In this document: positions 1 to 5,255 of the stretch, piece by piece
Numbering within the stretch: the first letter of the stretch is position 1
Layout: every line of letters begins with the position of its first letter
Source: Pseudomonas sp.
Lineage (GTDB): Bacteria; Pseudomonadota; Gammaproteobacteria; Pseudomonadales; Pseudomonadaceae
NCBI GenBank assembly: GCA_003527165.1
Contig: DPSI01000460.1
Coordinates: 1 to 5,255, forward strand
Length of the DNA stretch: 5,255 nt
Direction: 5' to 3'
Made by a program: the position numbers and the translations under genes
The notes under the pieces: model-generated
The model's input: only the letters and a program-made list of their open reading frames with translations
What the model was told of the DNA's origin: nothing
Database searches by the model: none

Positions 1-2
1 GG

Positions 3-152
3 TTCAGGCAAGAAATCAAGGTCTTCATCGATACTAGGGTTCGCGAGGTTTCTTTGCACCAAGGACAGGACGCGCTATTGCATCGCCCAACCGTAACGCC
101 GGCAAGCATCACACCGGTCTACCCCGCGGCGGTCCCCATGAAGCACGCCTGA
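3..152 (+). CDS. C-terminal tail of an unidentified upstream gene (partial)
   Basis: The frame starting at base 3 is open from the left edge to a TGA at 150-152, giving 49 residues and no stop. The other two forward frames close by about 37 and 96. The visible part starts FRQEIKVFIDTRV and ends in a Pro/Ala-rich stretch, AAVPMKHA. The alternation of hydrophobic and charged residues near the beginning would suit a beta-strand, and the end looks like a disordered tail. I do not recognise the family and see no catalytic motif. The next gene starts 31 bp downstream on the same strand, so the two could share a transcript. The alternative is a chance open frame, because 50 codons without a stop is not rare in high-GC DNA. 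Extending the sequence to the left would settle it. Confidence 0.45.
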   Translation, partial: FRQEIKVFIDTRVREVSLHQGQDALLHRPTVTPASITPVYPAAVPMKHA

Positions 153-183
153 TTAGGCCCCCTTCCATTGCGAGGTTTCACGG

Positions 184-522
184 ATGAATTCAGCAACCGC
201 AACTCAAAGAATGCAAACCACCTGCGCATTAAGCCTCGCCTTGTTGATCAGCGGGACGACAGGCGCCGCCCATATGACCGAGCACACCGGCGGTGAGCTG
301 TATCGACAGGAATACGAAAGCTTTCCACGAGACACGTCCAGCTGTGCCAGCAGCCATGGGGCTCGAGTGATCATCTTCGATCATGGCTTTCGCCGGACCG
401 CACCATCCTGCAGCGCCAGCAGCGGATCCGTGACGATCACCCCCCCGCCGATACGGCTGGCAAGACCGCTTTCCGGTGACCCGTACATCCGCTCCGGCGA
501 CAGCATTCGCTATTCGTTTTAA
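184..522 (+). CDS. Small probable exported protein, two cysteines, unknown function
   Basis: This encodes 112 residues of no family I recognise. The ATG at 184 is chosen because GAGG at 172-175 lies 8 nt upstream; the internal ATG at 211 has no such site. Residues 11-29 form a short hydrophobic stretch (CALSLALLISG core) after an Arg, ending in Gly-Ala-Ala. That suits a Sec signal peptide cut near residues 29/30, so the mature protein would be about 83 residues and periplasmic or secreted. Mature Cys54 and Cys76 sit in two similar Ser-rich patches, SSCASSHG and SCSASSGS, flanking a hydrophobic-basic core (RVIIFDHGFRR, 61-71), and could form a disulfide. The C-terminal part is rich in Pro, Arg and Gly and ends in aromatic residues (YIRSGDSIRYSF). 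The next small gene follows after 23 bp, so an operon is likely. Function is not assignable, and expression rests on the ribosome site and signal peptide. Confidence 0.6.
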   Translation: MNSATATQRMQTTCALSLALLISGTTGAAHMTEHTGGELYRQEYESFPRDTSSCASSHGARVIIFDHGFRRTAPSCSASSGSVTITPPPIRLARPLSGDPYIRSGDSIRYSF

Positions 523-536
523 CCCTGCGACCTTTT

Positions 537-543
537 GGAGGTG
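537..543 (+). promoter_or_regulatory. Strong Shine-Dalgarno site for the 546 gene
   Basis: GGAGGTG is a seven-base match to the anti-Shine-Dalgarno end of 16S rRNA, and the GGAGG core lies 4 nt before the ATG at 546. It is the best ribosome binding site in the window. It is the main argument that the short 74-codon frame after it is a real, well-translated gene. Confidence 0.7.
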
Positions 544-545
544 CC

Positions 546-770
546 ATGGACAGTGCAAACCAAAACAGGCAATCGCTGGTATACGCCGACGGTTATTCCT
601 ACACCGAAATATTCCAGGCACCTGAGTTGCCGGGAATGCCCAGTGGGACCCGGTTAATCAGCGTGTTCCATGCGTTCTTCACCTCAGACCAGGACAACGA
701 CGGTCTCGACGCCGATTCGGCCGCAGTACCGCCCGAGGCCACGGTGACGGAAACCGCCAGCGACCGCTGA
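546..770 (+). CDS. Small acidic protein with Asp-rich calcium-loop-like motif, unknown function
   Basis: This encodes 74 residues and is not a family I know. The start at ATG 546 is fixed by the strong GGAGGTG site just upstream. No signal peptide or membrane segment is visible, so it is either cytoplasmic or exported by a route not obvious here. The N-terminal half contains aromatic and hydrophobic residues (YADGYSYTEIF, then TRLISVFHAFF at 35-45) and may fold. Residues 48-57 read DQDNDGLDAD, which matches the D-x-D-x-D-G core of EF-hand, dockerin and thrombospondin type 3 calcium loops. There is only one copy, and the expected acidic residue at loop position 12 is Ala, so calcium binding is a hypothesis. 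The tail (58-74) is Ala/Pro/Thr-rich and probably disordered. It follows the small exported gene by 23 bp and precedes the glycosyltransferase by 105 bp on the same strand, so it may belong to the same surface locus. Confidence 0.6.
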   Translation: MDSANQNRQSLVYADGYSYTEIFQAPELPGMPSGTRLISVFHAFFTSDQDNDGLDADSAAVPPEATVTETASDR

Positions 771-816
771 CACTCCGGCCCATAGGCTTTCCGCTGCTGG
801 GCCGCGAGCGCCTCGC

Positions 817-845
817 CGGCGGCGTTGCCGCCGCTGACGCGGCGG
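817..845 (+). promoter_or_regulatory. Overlapping, mutually exclusive GC-rich hairpins before the glycosyltransferase gene
   Basis: Three arms lie in a row. CGGCGGC (817-823) pairs perfectly with GCCGCCG (827-833) across a 3-nt loop. CCGCCGC (828-834) also pairs perfectly with GCGGCGG (839-845) across the loop TGAC. The middle arm can join only one partner at a time. The second stem is followed by TCGTTT, a poor U-tract. It could be a weak terminator after the two small genes, a leader element of the glycosyltransferase mRNA, or simply GC-rich sequence. The structures are seen in the sequence; the function is inferred. Confidence 0.35.
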
Positions 846-875
846 TCGTTTCCCCGATTCATGCCGAGACACCCC

Positions 876-1874
876 ATGACCCCGAAAACCTCCGTGGTGA
901 CTGTGACCTATGGCGATCGGCTGGCTTACCTCGAGCAGCTGATCGAGCGCGCGCTGGCATTCGTCGAAATCAACGAAGTGATCATCGTGAGCAATGGCGC
1001 GCTCGCGCCGCTGGAACAACTGCCGGAACGCTGGCCGGGAAAGGTTCGACTGATTCAGCTGCAACACAACACCGGCTCGGCGAACGGCTATGCCGTGGCG
1101 ATTGAAGCCGCGTTGGCGGGCAGAGCCGATTACATCTGGATGATGGACGATGACAACGCCCCGACTGCCGCTGCGGTGTCGATCCTGCATCGCGAACTGG
1201 CGCGCCTTGGCGGCCTGCTTGGTCCAGAACGAGTCGCAGTACTGGGCTATAGGGCGACGCAGCAGGCGGACATCGCCCAGGGCGTACCGCCGCGCTACCT
1301 CCTTCAGCCGCGCTCCAGCTATTTCGGCTTTCACATCGCTCAACTGCCCTTCAAGCTCTGGCGCCGCCTACCCTGGGGCAAAAAGCCCGGCAAGCGGCCC
1401 GTGAGCATCAGCCTGCCGTTCGCCCCTTACGGCGGTATGCTGGCGCATCGCAGCCTGTATCAACGCATCGGAGTACCGCTGAAGGACCTGGTGCTTTATG
1501 TCGATGACACCGAATACACCCGCCGCATTACTGCTGGCGGAGGTCGTCTGTTCTTGTTCACCGATGCGGTGATCGACGAGCTCGAACAGTCCTGGAACAT
1601 CAAGGCGCGCACGCGCAATATCTACGAAACCTTCCTGCTCGGCGACTCGGACTTCCGCGCCTACTACGCCGCACGCAATCAAGCCTGGTTCGACAAAAAC
1701 GTCTGGGCCGCTTCCCCGCGGCTGCATCGCTTCAATCGTGCGATTTTTCTCACTCTGCTGCGCCTGATCGCTCGGCTACGTAATGCCCGAGCGCGCTTGG
1801 CGCTGATCGAGCAAGCCATCCATGACGGCGAAAGCGGTGCCCTGGGCATGAGCAAGATCTTTCCATTGCGTTGA
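876..1874 (+). CDS. Family 2 (GT-A) glycosyltransferase
   Basis: The 332-residue protein should transfer a sugar from a nucleotide-sugar donor to a glycan or lipid-linked acceptor on the cytoplasmic side of the membrane. It opens with SVVTVTYGDR (6-15), the usual GT2 first strand. NTGSANGYAVAIEAA (65-79) is the variant of the NxGxxxG donor loop, and WMMDDDNAP (88-96) holds the metal- and nucleotide-binding Asp triad D91-D93. YVDDTEYTRR (208-217) fits the acceptor-side catalytic acidic motif of rhamnosyl- and galactofuranosyl-type GT2 enzymes. YYAARN (263-268) and the C-terminal IHDGESGALG are also typical of that group. The C-terminal third is basic with a short hydrophobic stretch (289-299), suiting peripheral membrane contact. 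The ATG at 876 is preferred because it begins right before the first strand and has GAGA 6 nt upstream. An ATG at 861 and a TTG at 825 are in frame but have no ribosome site. An acyltransferase gene follows after 48 bp. Donor and acceptor are unknown. Confidence 0.9.
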   Translation: MTPKTSVVTVTYGDRLAYLEQLIERALAFVEINEVIIVSNGALAPLEQLPERWPGKVRLIQLQHNTGSANGYAVAIEAALAGRADYIWMMDDDNAPTAAAVSILHRELARLGGLLGPERVAVLGYRATQQADIAQGVPPRYLLQPRSSYFGFHIAQLPFKLWRRLPWGKKPGKRPVSISLPFAPYGGMLAHRSLYQRIGVPLKDLVLYVDDTEYTRRITAGGGRLFLFTDAVIDELEQSWNIKARTRNIYETFLLGDSDFRAYYAARNQAWFDKNVWAASPRLHRFNRAIFLTLLRLIARLRNARARLALIEQAIHDGESGALGMSKIFPLR

Positions 1875-1883
1875 CCCACCGAC

Positions 1884-1900
1884 GGCGGCTCGGGGCCGCC
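1884..1900 (+). other. Intergenic hairpin between glycosyltransferase and acyltransferase genes
   Basis: GGCGGC (1884-1889) and GCCGCC (1895-1900) form a perfect 6-bp stem with loop TCGGG. It sits 10 bp after the glycosyltransferase stop and is not followed by a U-run, so it should not terminate well. Possible roles are stabilising the 3' end of the upstream cistron or setting relative expression of the two genes. It could also have none. Confidence 0.3.
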
Positions 1901-1922
1901 CGGCTCATCGAGGGTATTGTCC

Positions 1923-2993
1923 ATGGACGTCACACCCGTTCAGCGTGACGCGAACAACTTCGACTTCCTGCGATTCTTCGCCGCTTCGGCGGTTGTCATC
2001 GGTCATTGCTATTGGCTGTCGGGGGCTGGCGATATCGAACCGGTACGGCTGTTCACCGGATCGATGGATACCGCTGACATCGCGGTGAACCTGTTCTTCG
2101 TCATGAGCGGTTTTTTGATCGCCGCGTCATGGATGAACAGTCGCAGTGTTCTGGATTTCATCGCCAAGCGCGCACTGCGGATTTTTCCGGCACTGTTCGT
2201 ATCGGTGTTGTTCACCGTGCTGATTGTCGGGCCACTGGCAACTGGACTGTCGCTAAAGGAATACATGCTTAACAACCAGACCCTGCGTTATCTGACCAAC
2301 ATGGCCCTGATCACGCAATTACATCTGCCTGCCGTATTTACCGATAATCCCTTTCCCGATACCGTCAATGGGTCGGTCTGGACGTTGCCCTACGAAGTGC
2401 TGATGTACGCTTCGTTGATGGTGATGGGTCTGCTCAAAGTCTTCGGGCGAATCGCAGTACTGACACTGCCCCTGATGTTGATACTGATCCATTTCCATCT
2501 GTCACCGGGCCTGGGTCTGGAAAGCGACATTCTGCGCAAGTCCACCCGACTGGGGATGTTCTTTTTCCTCGGCTCGGCGCTGTACCTGTACCGTAGAAAC
2601 CTGCCCTGGAACTGGAAGGTAGCCCTGAGCTTGCTCGCGCTGTCGCTGCTCAGTGCCAGGACTGAGCTATGGCTGTATATCCATGTTCTGACATTGCCTT
2701 ACCTGGCCATTTACCTCGCGCACCTGCGGATTCCCCTATTGTCCGGATTCGGCAGATATGGCGATTTTTCCTACGGCATCTACATCTTCAGCTTTCCGAT
2801 CCAACAGTTGCTGATGCACTGGTTCAGTCCGCAGCTGCCACTGGGCGCGTTCATGGCGATCAGCCTAGCAGGGAGCATCGCCATCGCAGCGCTGTCCTGG
2901 CATTGGATCGAGTCTCCGGCACTGCGACTGAAACGCTATCTACCCGGAGCTCGGGAACGCACCCGCCGTGCAGGCCTCAGCCCGACCGCCTGA
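1923..2993 (+). CDS. Integral-membrane acyltransferase, acyltransferase-3 (OafA/NodX-like) family
   Basis: The 356-residue inner-membrane protein probably moves an acyl group, most often acetyl from acetyl-CoA in this family, onto a sugar hydroxyl of a surface glycan. The family signature is complete. FDFLRFFAASAVVIGH (13-28) carries R17 and the proposed catalytic H28. VNLFFVMSGFLI (55-66) is the next conserved helix, and KRALRIFP (82-89) is the R-x-x-R-I-x-P turn. SVWTLPYEVLMY (151-162) has conserved W153 and E158. FSYGIYIFSFPIQQ (282-295) and WHWIESPAL (326-334) close the domain. About ten hydrophobic helices fill the length, and the tail after 335 is basic and cytoplasmic-looking. Length is normal for a stand-alone acyltransferase-3 without an SGNH domain. 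The ATG at 1923 has GAGGG 8 nt upstream (1910-1914); a TTG at 1917 is too close to that site. It is probably co-transcribed with the preceding glycosyltransferase. The acceptor is unknown: O-antigen, exopolysaccharide or a glycolipid are all possible. Confidence 0.92.
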   Translation: MDVTPVQRDANNFDFLRFFAASAVVIGHCYWLSGAGDIEPVRLFTGSMDTADIAVNLFFVMSGFLIAASWMNSRSVLDFIAKRALRIFPALFVSVLFTVLIVGPLATGLSLKEYMLNNQTLRYLTNMALITQLHLPAVFTDNPFPDTVNGSVWTLPYEVLMYASLMVMGLLKVFGRIAVLTLPLMLILIHFHLSPGLGLESDILRKSTRLGMFFFLGSALYLYRRNLPWNWKVALSLLALSLLSARTELWLYIHVLTLPYLAIYLAHLRIPLLSGFGRYGDFSYGIYIFSFPIQQLLMHWFSPQLPLGAFMAISLAGSIAIAALSWHWIESPALRLKRYLPGARERTRRAGLSPTA

Positions 2994-3011
2994 CAAACGC
3001 TTCCTGCCTAG

Positions 3012-3045
3012 TCCCATAGGGCCCTTCGCTCGGCCTGCTGTGGGA
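3012..3045. repeat. Imperfect inverted repeat after the acyltransferase gene
   Basis: TCCCA (3012-3016) and TGGGA (3041-3045) are complementary. Inside them AGGGCC (3018-3023) can pair with GGCCT (3032-3036) with one bulged G. The downstream bases on the + strand are AAAAATT rather than a U-run, so it is not a standard intrinsic terminator. It may still be a 3' end structure of the acyltransferase transcript or a protein-binding dyad ahead of the cyclase gene. Confidence 0.3.
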
Positions 3046-3051
3046 AAAATT

Positions 3052-3090
3052 GTGACAGGTCTGGAGCCCTTTAGTTAAACCCCTTACTAT
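3052..3090 (+). promoter_or_regulatory. Possible promoter region of the diguanylate cyclase gene
   Basis: The 135-bp gap before the cyclase gene is AT-richer than its surroundings from about 3045 to 3090. TACTAT (3085-3090) matches the -10 consensus at four of six positions and would give a leader of roughly 30 nt. GTGACA (3052-3057) resembles a -35 element at five of six positions, but it is too far from that -10 (27 bp) to pair with it; the hexamer at the right distance (3062-3067, TGGAGC) is poor. A single good -35/-10 pair is therefore lacking. The promoter may depend on an activator or an alternative sigma factor, or may lie elsewhere. Confidence 0.25.
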
Positions 3091-3128
3091 GCGTGGTTAT
3101 CCCTCCGGCCTACCGACAAACAGAGTCC

Positions 3129-4730
3129 ATGTCTTTTGCCCCACTGTTTCGCGTAGACCTGCGGCGGCTGATTGTAATGCTGGCAATTCTCAGTGGCCTG
3201 ATTACGCTGAGCATCAGCTTCTATGCCAGCTATCAGGTGCAGCGCGAGTCACTCATCGACAGCACGCTCGAGGCCAATCGGGCCTACGCCGTCAAGCTTG
3301 CCGTCGGCGCCGAAACCTTCTTCGGTTCGGTACAGCAGCAGCTCCGCTACAGCACAGCTATCCTTGCCGAGCAGTTCGATGACGAAACCATGCGCAGGGA
3401 AATCGAGCGGCTGCGGTTGCAGACGAATAGCTTGAACAGCGTGGTGGTCACCGATGCCCAGGGCATGGTGCGCGCGGTTTCGCCCAACAACTCGCGTCTG
3501 ATCGGGCATAAGCTCACTTCGCCCGGCGCGCAAGAAGCACTTCGAGAGCGAAGACCGCTGATCAGCAGTCCTTACGTTTCAGCGCTCGGGACGCTCGTAG
3601 TCTTGATATCCCAACCGATCGTCGACAAGGGCGGTACATACCTTGGTTACATCGGCGGCGTCATCAGCCTCAAAGAACCGAACATCCTCAGCAGCATGCT
3701 CGGCGAGCATTTCTACCAGGATGGTTCCTACCTGTACGCGGTCGATCAGAACCGGCGGTTGCTCTATCACCCGGACCCCAAACGCCTCGGCACCCTCGTC
3801 CAGGAAAACGCGGTGATCGATCGGGTTATCAGCGGCGAGTCGGGTAGCCAGCTGGTCGTCAACAGTTTGGGTCATGACATGCTGGCCGGTTTTGCAGCGG
3901 TGCCAACCGCCCGCTGGGGTATCGTCGCGCAACGACCGACCGCGGCGACGCTGCACCCGCTCGACGATTTGATGCTTGAAGTGTTGCGCCAGACGACCCC
4001 CCTCGCACTGCTGACCTTTATTGGCGTCTGGTGGTTGTCGGGGTTGATTTCACGTCCGCTCTGGCAACTGGCGAAAAGCGCAGGCGGGATGGATGCCCCA
4101 ACCAGCGCGGAACGAATTCAGCGCATCCGCTCCTGGTATTTCGAGGCCACGCAACTCAAACGAGCCATGCAGGTGGGCATCAACCTGCTGCATCAGCGCA
4201 TCGGCAAGCTCAACCTCGATGCCCAGACCGACCCCTTGACCGGCCTGCACAACCGCCGCGGTCTCACCCTTGCGCTGGAGGCTCTAAGCGCGGACGGCCA
4301 TTCCTTCGCAGTCATAGCCCTGGACATCGACCACTTCAAACGCATCAATGACAATTACGGTCACGACGCCGGCGATCAGGTCATTCGTCACCTCGCGCAG
4401 TTGATGACCGCCTGCTCCCGGGACGCCGATACCCTTTGCCGAAGTGGTGGCGAGGAATTTCTGATGTTGTTGCCGAACACTAATATCGAATCGGCGTTGC
4501 AGGTCGCCGAGCGCTTGCGCCATTGCGTCGAGCAGGAGCAGATTCCTCCAGTGGGCCACCTCACGATTTCCCTCGGAATCGCCGTCTGGCCCATACATGC
4601 CGACAACATCGAGCGCGTCCTCAAACTGGCTGACGGCGCGCTGTACCTGGCCAAGCAGCACGGCCGCAATCGTTCGGAGGTCGCCGAACTGGATCGGGAC
4701 CCAGCAGAAGATTTCAATCGGGACGATTGA
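3129..4730 (+). CDS. Membrane diguanylate cyclase with periplasmic dCache-like sensor and GGDEF domain
   Basis: The 533-residue protein should join two GTP into cyclic di-GMP in the cytoplasm under control of a periplasmic sensor. A membrane helix (about 14-34) is followed by a roughly 250-residue periplasmic region. That region has Cache hallmarks: a long first helix (36-100), VVVTDAQGMVRAVSP (105-119), YLGYIGGVISLKE (171-183) and YLYAVDQNRRLLYHPDPKRLG (201-221). The second helix is about 290-308. A linker and coiled helix (309-365) lead to the GGDEF domain. There DPLTGLHNRR (368-377) starts the domain, D399 is in the metal-binding strand (ALDIDHFKRIND), GGEEF is 440-444, and RDAD (431-434) is the intact RxxD product-inhibition site. 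No EAL, REC or PAS domain is present. The ATG at 3129 begins just before helix 1 and has only a weak AGAG 3 nt upstream; a GTG at 3093 has no better site. The acidic tail after the domain (519-533) is unusual but short. The ligand is unknown. Confidence 0.93.
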   Translation: MSFAPLFRVDLRRLIVMLAILSGLITLSISFYASYQVQRESLIDSTLEANRAYAVKLAVGAETFFGSVQQQLRYSTAILAEQFDDETMRREIERLRLQTNSLNSVVVTDAQGMVRAVSPNNSRLIGHKLTSPGAQEALRERRPLISSPYVSALGTLVVLISQPIVDKGGTYLGYIGGVISLKEPNILSSMLGEHFYQDGSYLYAVDQNRRLLYHPDPKRLGTLVQENAVIDRVISGESGSQLVVNSLGHDMLAGFAAVPTARWGIVAQRPTAATLHPLDDLMLEVLRQTTPLALLTFIGVWWLSGLISRPLWQLAKSAGGMDAPTSAERIQRIRSWYFEATQLKRAMQVGINLLHQRIGKLNLDAQTDPLTGLHNRRGLTLALEALSADGHSFAVIALDIDHFKRINDNYGHDAGDQVIRHLAQLMTACSRDADTLCRSGGEEFLMLLPNTNIESALQVAERLRHCVEQEQIPPVGHLTISLGIAVWPIHADNIERVLKLADGALYLAKQHGRNRSEVAELDRDPAEDFNRDD

Positions 4731-4765
4731 ATCGCGTCAGGTTCGGCCATGTGGTTGCCGCCCGG

Positions 4766-4782
4766 CACTTGAGTCTCAGGTG
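4766..4782. repeat. 17-bp near-perfect dyad upstream of the rimO promoter
   Basis: CACTTGAGTCTCAGGTG is symmetrical around T4774. Eight positions on each side pair, one of them as T-G. As DNA it resembles an operator half-site pair, CACTTGAG and its complement, ending 4 bp before the proposed -35 element of rimO. As RNA it would be a 7-bp stem with a 3-nt loop, 35 bp after the cyclase stop and without a U-run. No known regulator is assigned. Confidence 0.35.
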
Positions 4783-4786
4783 AGCG

Positions 4787-4814
4787 CTGAAAGTCGCAGA
4801 AATAGCTGTATACT
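4787..4814 (+). promoter_or_regulatory. Probable sigma-70 promoter of rimO
   Basis: TATACT (4809-4814) matches the -10 consensus at five of six positions. CTGAAA (4787-4792) matches the -35 consensus at four of six, with a 16-bp spacer. Transcription would begin near 4821, giving a leader of about 33 nt that contains the GAGGG ribosome binding site. This means rimO is not dependent on read-through from the cyclase gene. Confidence 0.6.
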
Positions 4815-4853
4815 CGCGCGCTTTTTTACGCATGGTGTCCTGAGGGTTACTCG

Positions 4854-5255
4854 ATGAGCAAAGCGCCAACTGTCGGATTTGTCAGCCTGGGCTGCCCCAA
4901 GGCCACGGTGGATTCCGAACGCATCCTGACCCAGCTGCGCATGGAGGGTTATCAGATCGTGCCCACCTATCAGGATGCCGACGTGGTGGTAGTCAACACC
5001 TGCGGCTTCATCGACAGCGCCAAGGCCGAATCGCTGGACGCAATCGGCGAGGCCATTGCCGAGAACGGCAAGGTGATCGTCACCGGCTGCATGGGCGTGG
5101 CGGAAGACAACATCCGCAACGTGCACCCCAGCGTGCTCGCCGTCACCGGCCCGCAGCAGTACGAGCAGGTCGTCAACGCGGTGCATGAAGTGGTGCCGCC
5201 GAGCATCGATCACGATCCCTTCGTCGATCTGGTCCCGCCGCAAGGCATCAAGCTG
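4854..5255 (+). CDS. rimO: Ribosomal protein S12 methylthiotransferase RimO (5' part)
   Basis: These 134 codons are the N-terminal part of RimO, a radical-SAM enzyme that adds a methylthio group to the conserved Asp (Asp89 in E. coli) of ribosomal protein S12 using two [4Fe-4S] clusters. [20 protein letters not shown] (7-26), [12 protein letters not shown] (46-57) and KVIVTGCMG (73-81) are close to E. coli RimO as I recall it. They supply Cys14, Cys50 and Cys79, the three ligands of the auxiliary cluster in the N-terminal methylthiotransferase domain. The linker (100-134, ending in LVPPQGIKL) also follows the RimO rather than the MiaB pattern. The radical-SAM CxxxCxxC motif and the TRAM domain would lie past the right edge; the full protein is usually about 440 residues. 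The ATG at 4854 has GAGGG (4842-4846) 7 nt upstream. It is a housekeeping gene with its own promoter, unrelated in function to the glycan genes. Confidence 0.97.
   Translation, partial: MSKAPTVGFVSLGCPKATVDSERILTQLRMEGYQIVPTYQDADVVVVNTCGFIDSAKAESLDAIGEAIAENGKVIVTGCMGVAEDNIRNVHPSVLAVTGPQQYEQVVNAVHEVVPPSIDHDPFVDLVPPQGIKL

Noticed and set aside
825..875. N-terminal extension of the glycosyltransferase from TTG 825 or ATG 861
   Set aside because: No ribosome binding site precedes either codon, the extra residues are Arg/Pro-rich, and the first family strand begins right after the ATG at 876.
684..1343. 219-codon open frame on the minus strand over the small-gene end and glycosyltransferase
   Set aside because: It is antisense to a clear GT2 gene, its product is Arg/His/Gln-rich with no domain, and such long shadows are normal in high-GC DNA.
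3051..3066. CRP/Vfr site around TGTGA at 3051-3055
   Set aside because: Only one half-site is present; the bases at the expected TCACA position do not match.
3093..3128. GTG start at 3093 for the cyclase
   Set aside because: No Shine-Dalgarno sequence precedes it, and it would place the start within a few bases of the possible -10 box. The ATG at 3129 leads directly into the first membrane helix.
4756..4767. Hairpin TGCCG/CGGCA after the cyclase gene
   Set aside because: The loop would be 2 nt, leaving at most a 4-bp usable stem and no U-run.
4783..4827. Intrinsic terminator using AGCGC (4783-4787), GCGCT (4818-4822) and the T-run 4822-4827
   Set aside because: The stem is only 5 bp with a 30-nt loop and it overlaps the likely rimO promoter.
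4776..5243. 155-codon minus-strand frame over rimO
   Set aside because: It overlaps an unmistakable rimO coding sequence; the His/Asp/Val-rich product is typical of an antisense shadow.
1..5255. tRNA, rRNA, CRISPR arrays, insertion sequence ends, riboswitches
   Set aside because: No cloverleaf, regularly spaced repeats, transposase motifs, terminal inverted repeats or known aptamer consensus were seen on reading the sequence by eye.

Overview
The window looks like chromosomal DNA of a gammaproteobacterium, most likely Pseudomonas or a close relative such as the stutzeri group. The basis is high-GC coding sequence, GAGG-type ribosome binding sites, a rimO gene very close to the gammaproteobacterial form, and a membrane-anchored dCache-GGDEF protein of a kind common in pseudomonads. 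This assignment is from recognition only; no search was run. All genes that can be supported lie on the + strand.

Positions 1-875 are the least familiar part. An open frame running in from the left edge ends at 152 and is probably the C-terminal tail of an upstream gene. Two small genes follow that I do not recognise. The first (184-522) encodes a probable exported protein with two cysteines in its mature part. The second (546-770) has a very strong ribosome binding site and encodes an acidic 74-residue protein with an Asp-rich, calcium-loop-like motif. They are 23 bp apart and probably co-transcribed. The 105 bp after them contains two overlapping, mutually exclusive GC-rich hairpins just ahead of the next gene.

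Positions 876-2993 hold a two-gene surface-glycan module: a GT-A type family 2 glycosyltransferase, then 48 bp later an integral-membrane acyltransferase of the acyltransferase-3 (OafA/NodX-like) family. The likely joint job is to add a sugar to a lipid-linked or surface glycan and O-acylate it. The substrate cannot be read from the sequence.

Positions 3129-4730 encode a membrane diguanylate cyclase: a periplasmic dCache-like sensor between two membrane helices, then a cytoplasmic GGDEF domain with intact GGEEF active site and RxxD inhibitory site. It would make cyclic di-GMP in response to an unknown periplasmic signal. Its position beside glycan genes fits a role in surface or biofilm control, but direct regulation is only inferred.

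Positions 4854-5255 hold the first 134 codons of rimO, the radical-SAM methylthiotransferase acting on ribosomal protein S12. It has its own sigma-70-like promoter and runs off the right edge. The window therefore appears to be an accessory surface locus inserted next to, or ending at, a conserved housekeeping gene. No tRNA, rRNA, CRISPR array, transposase or clear attachment site was seen.
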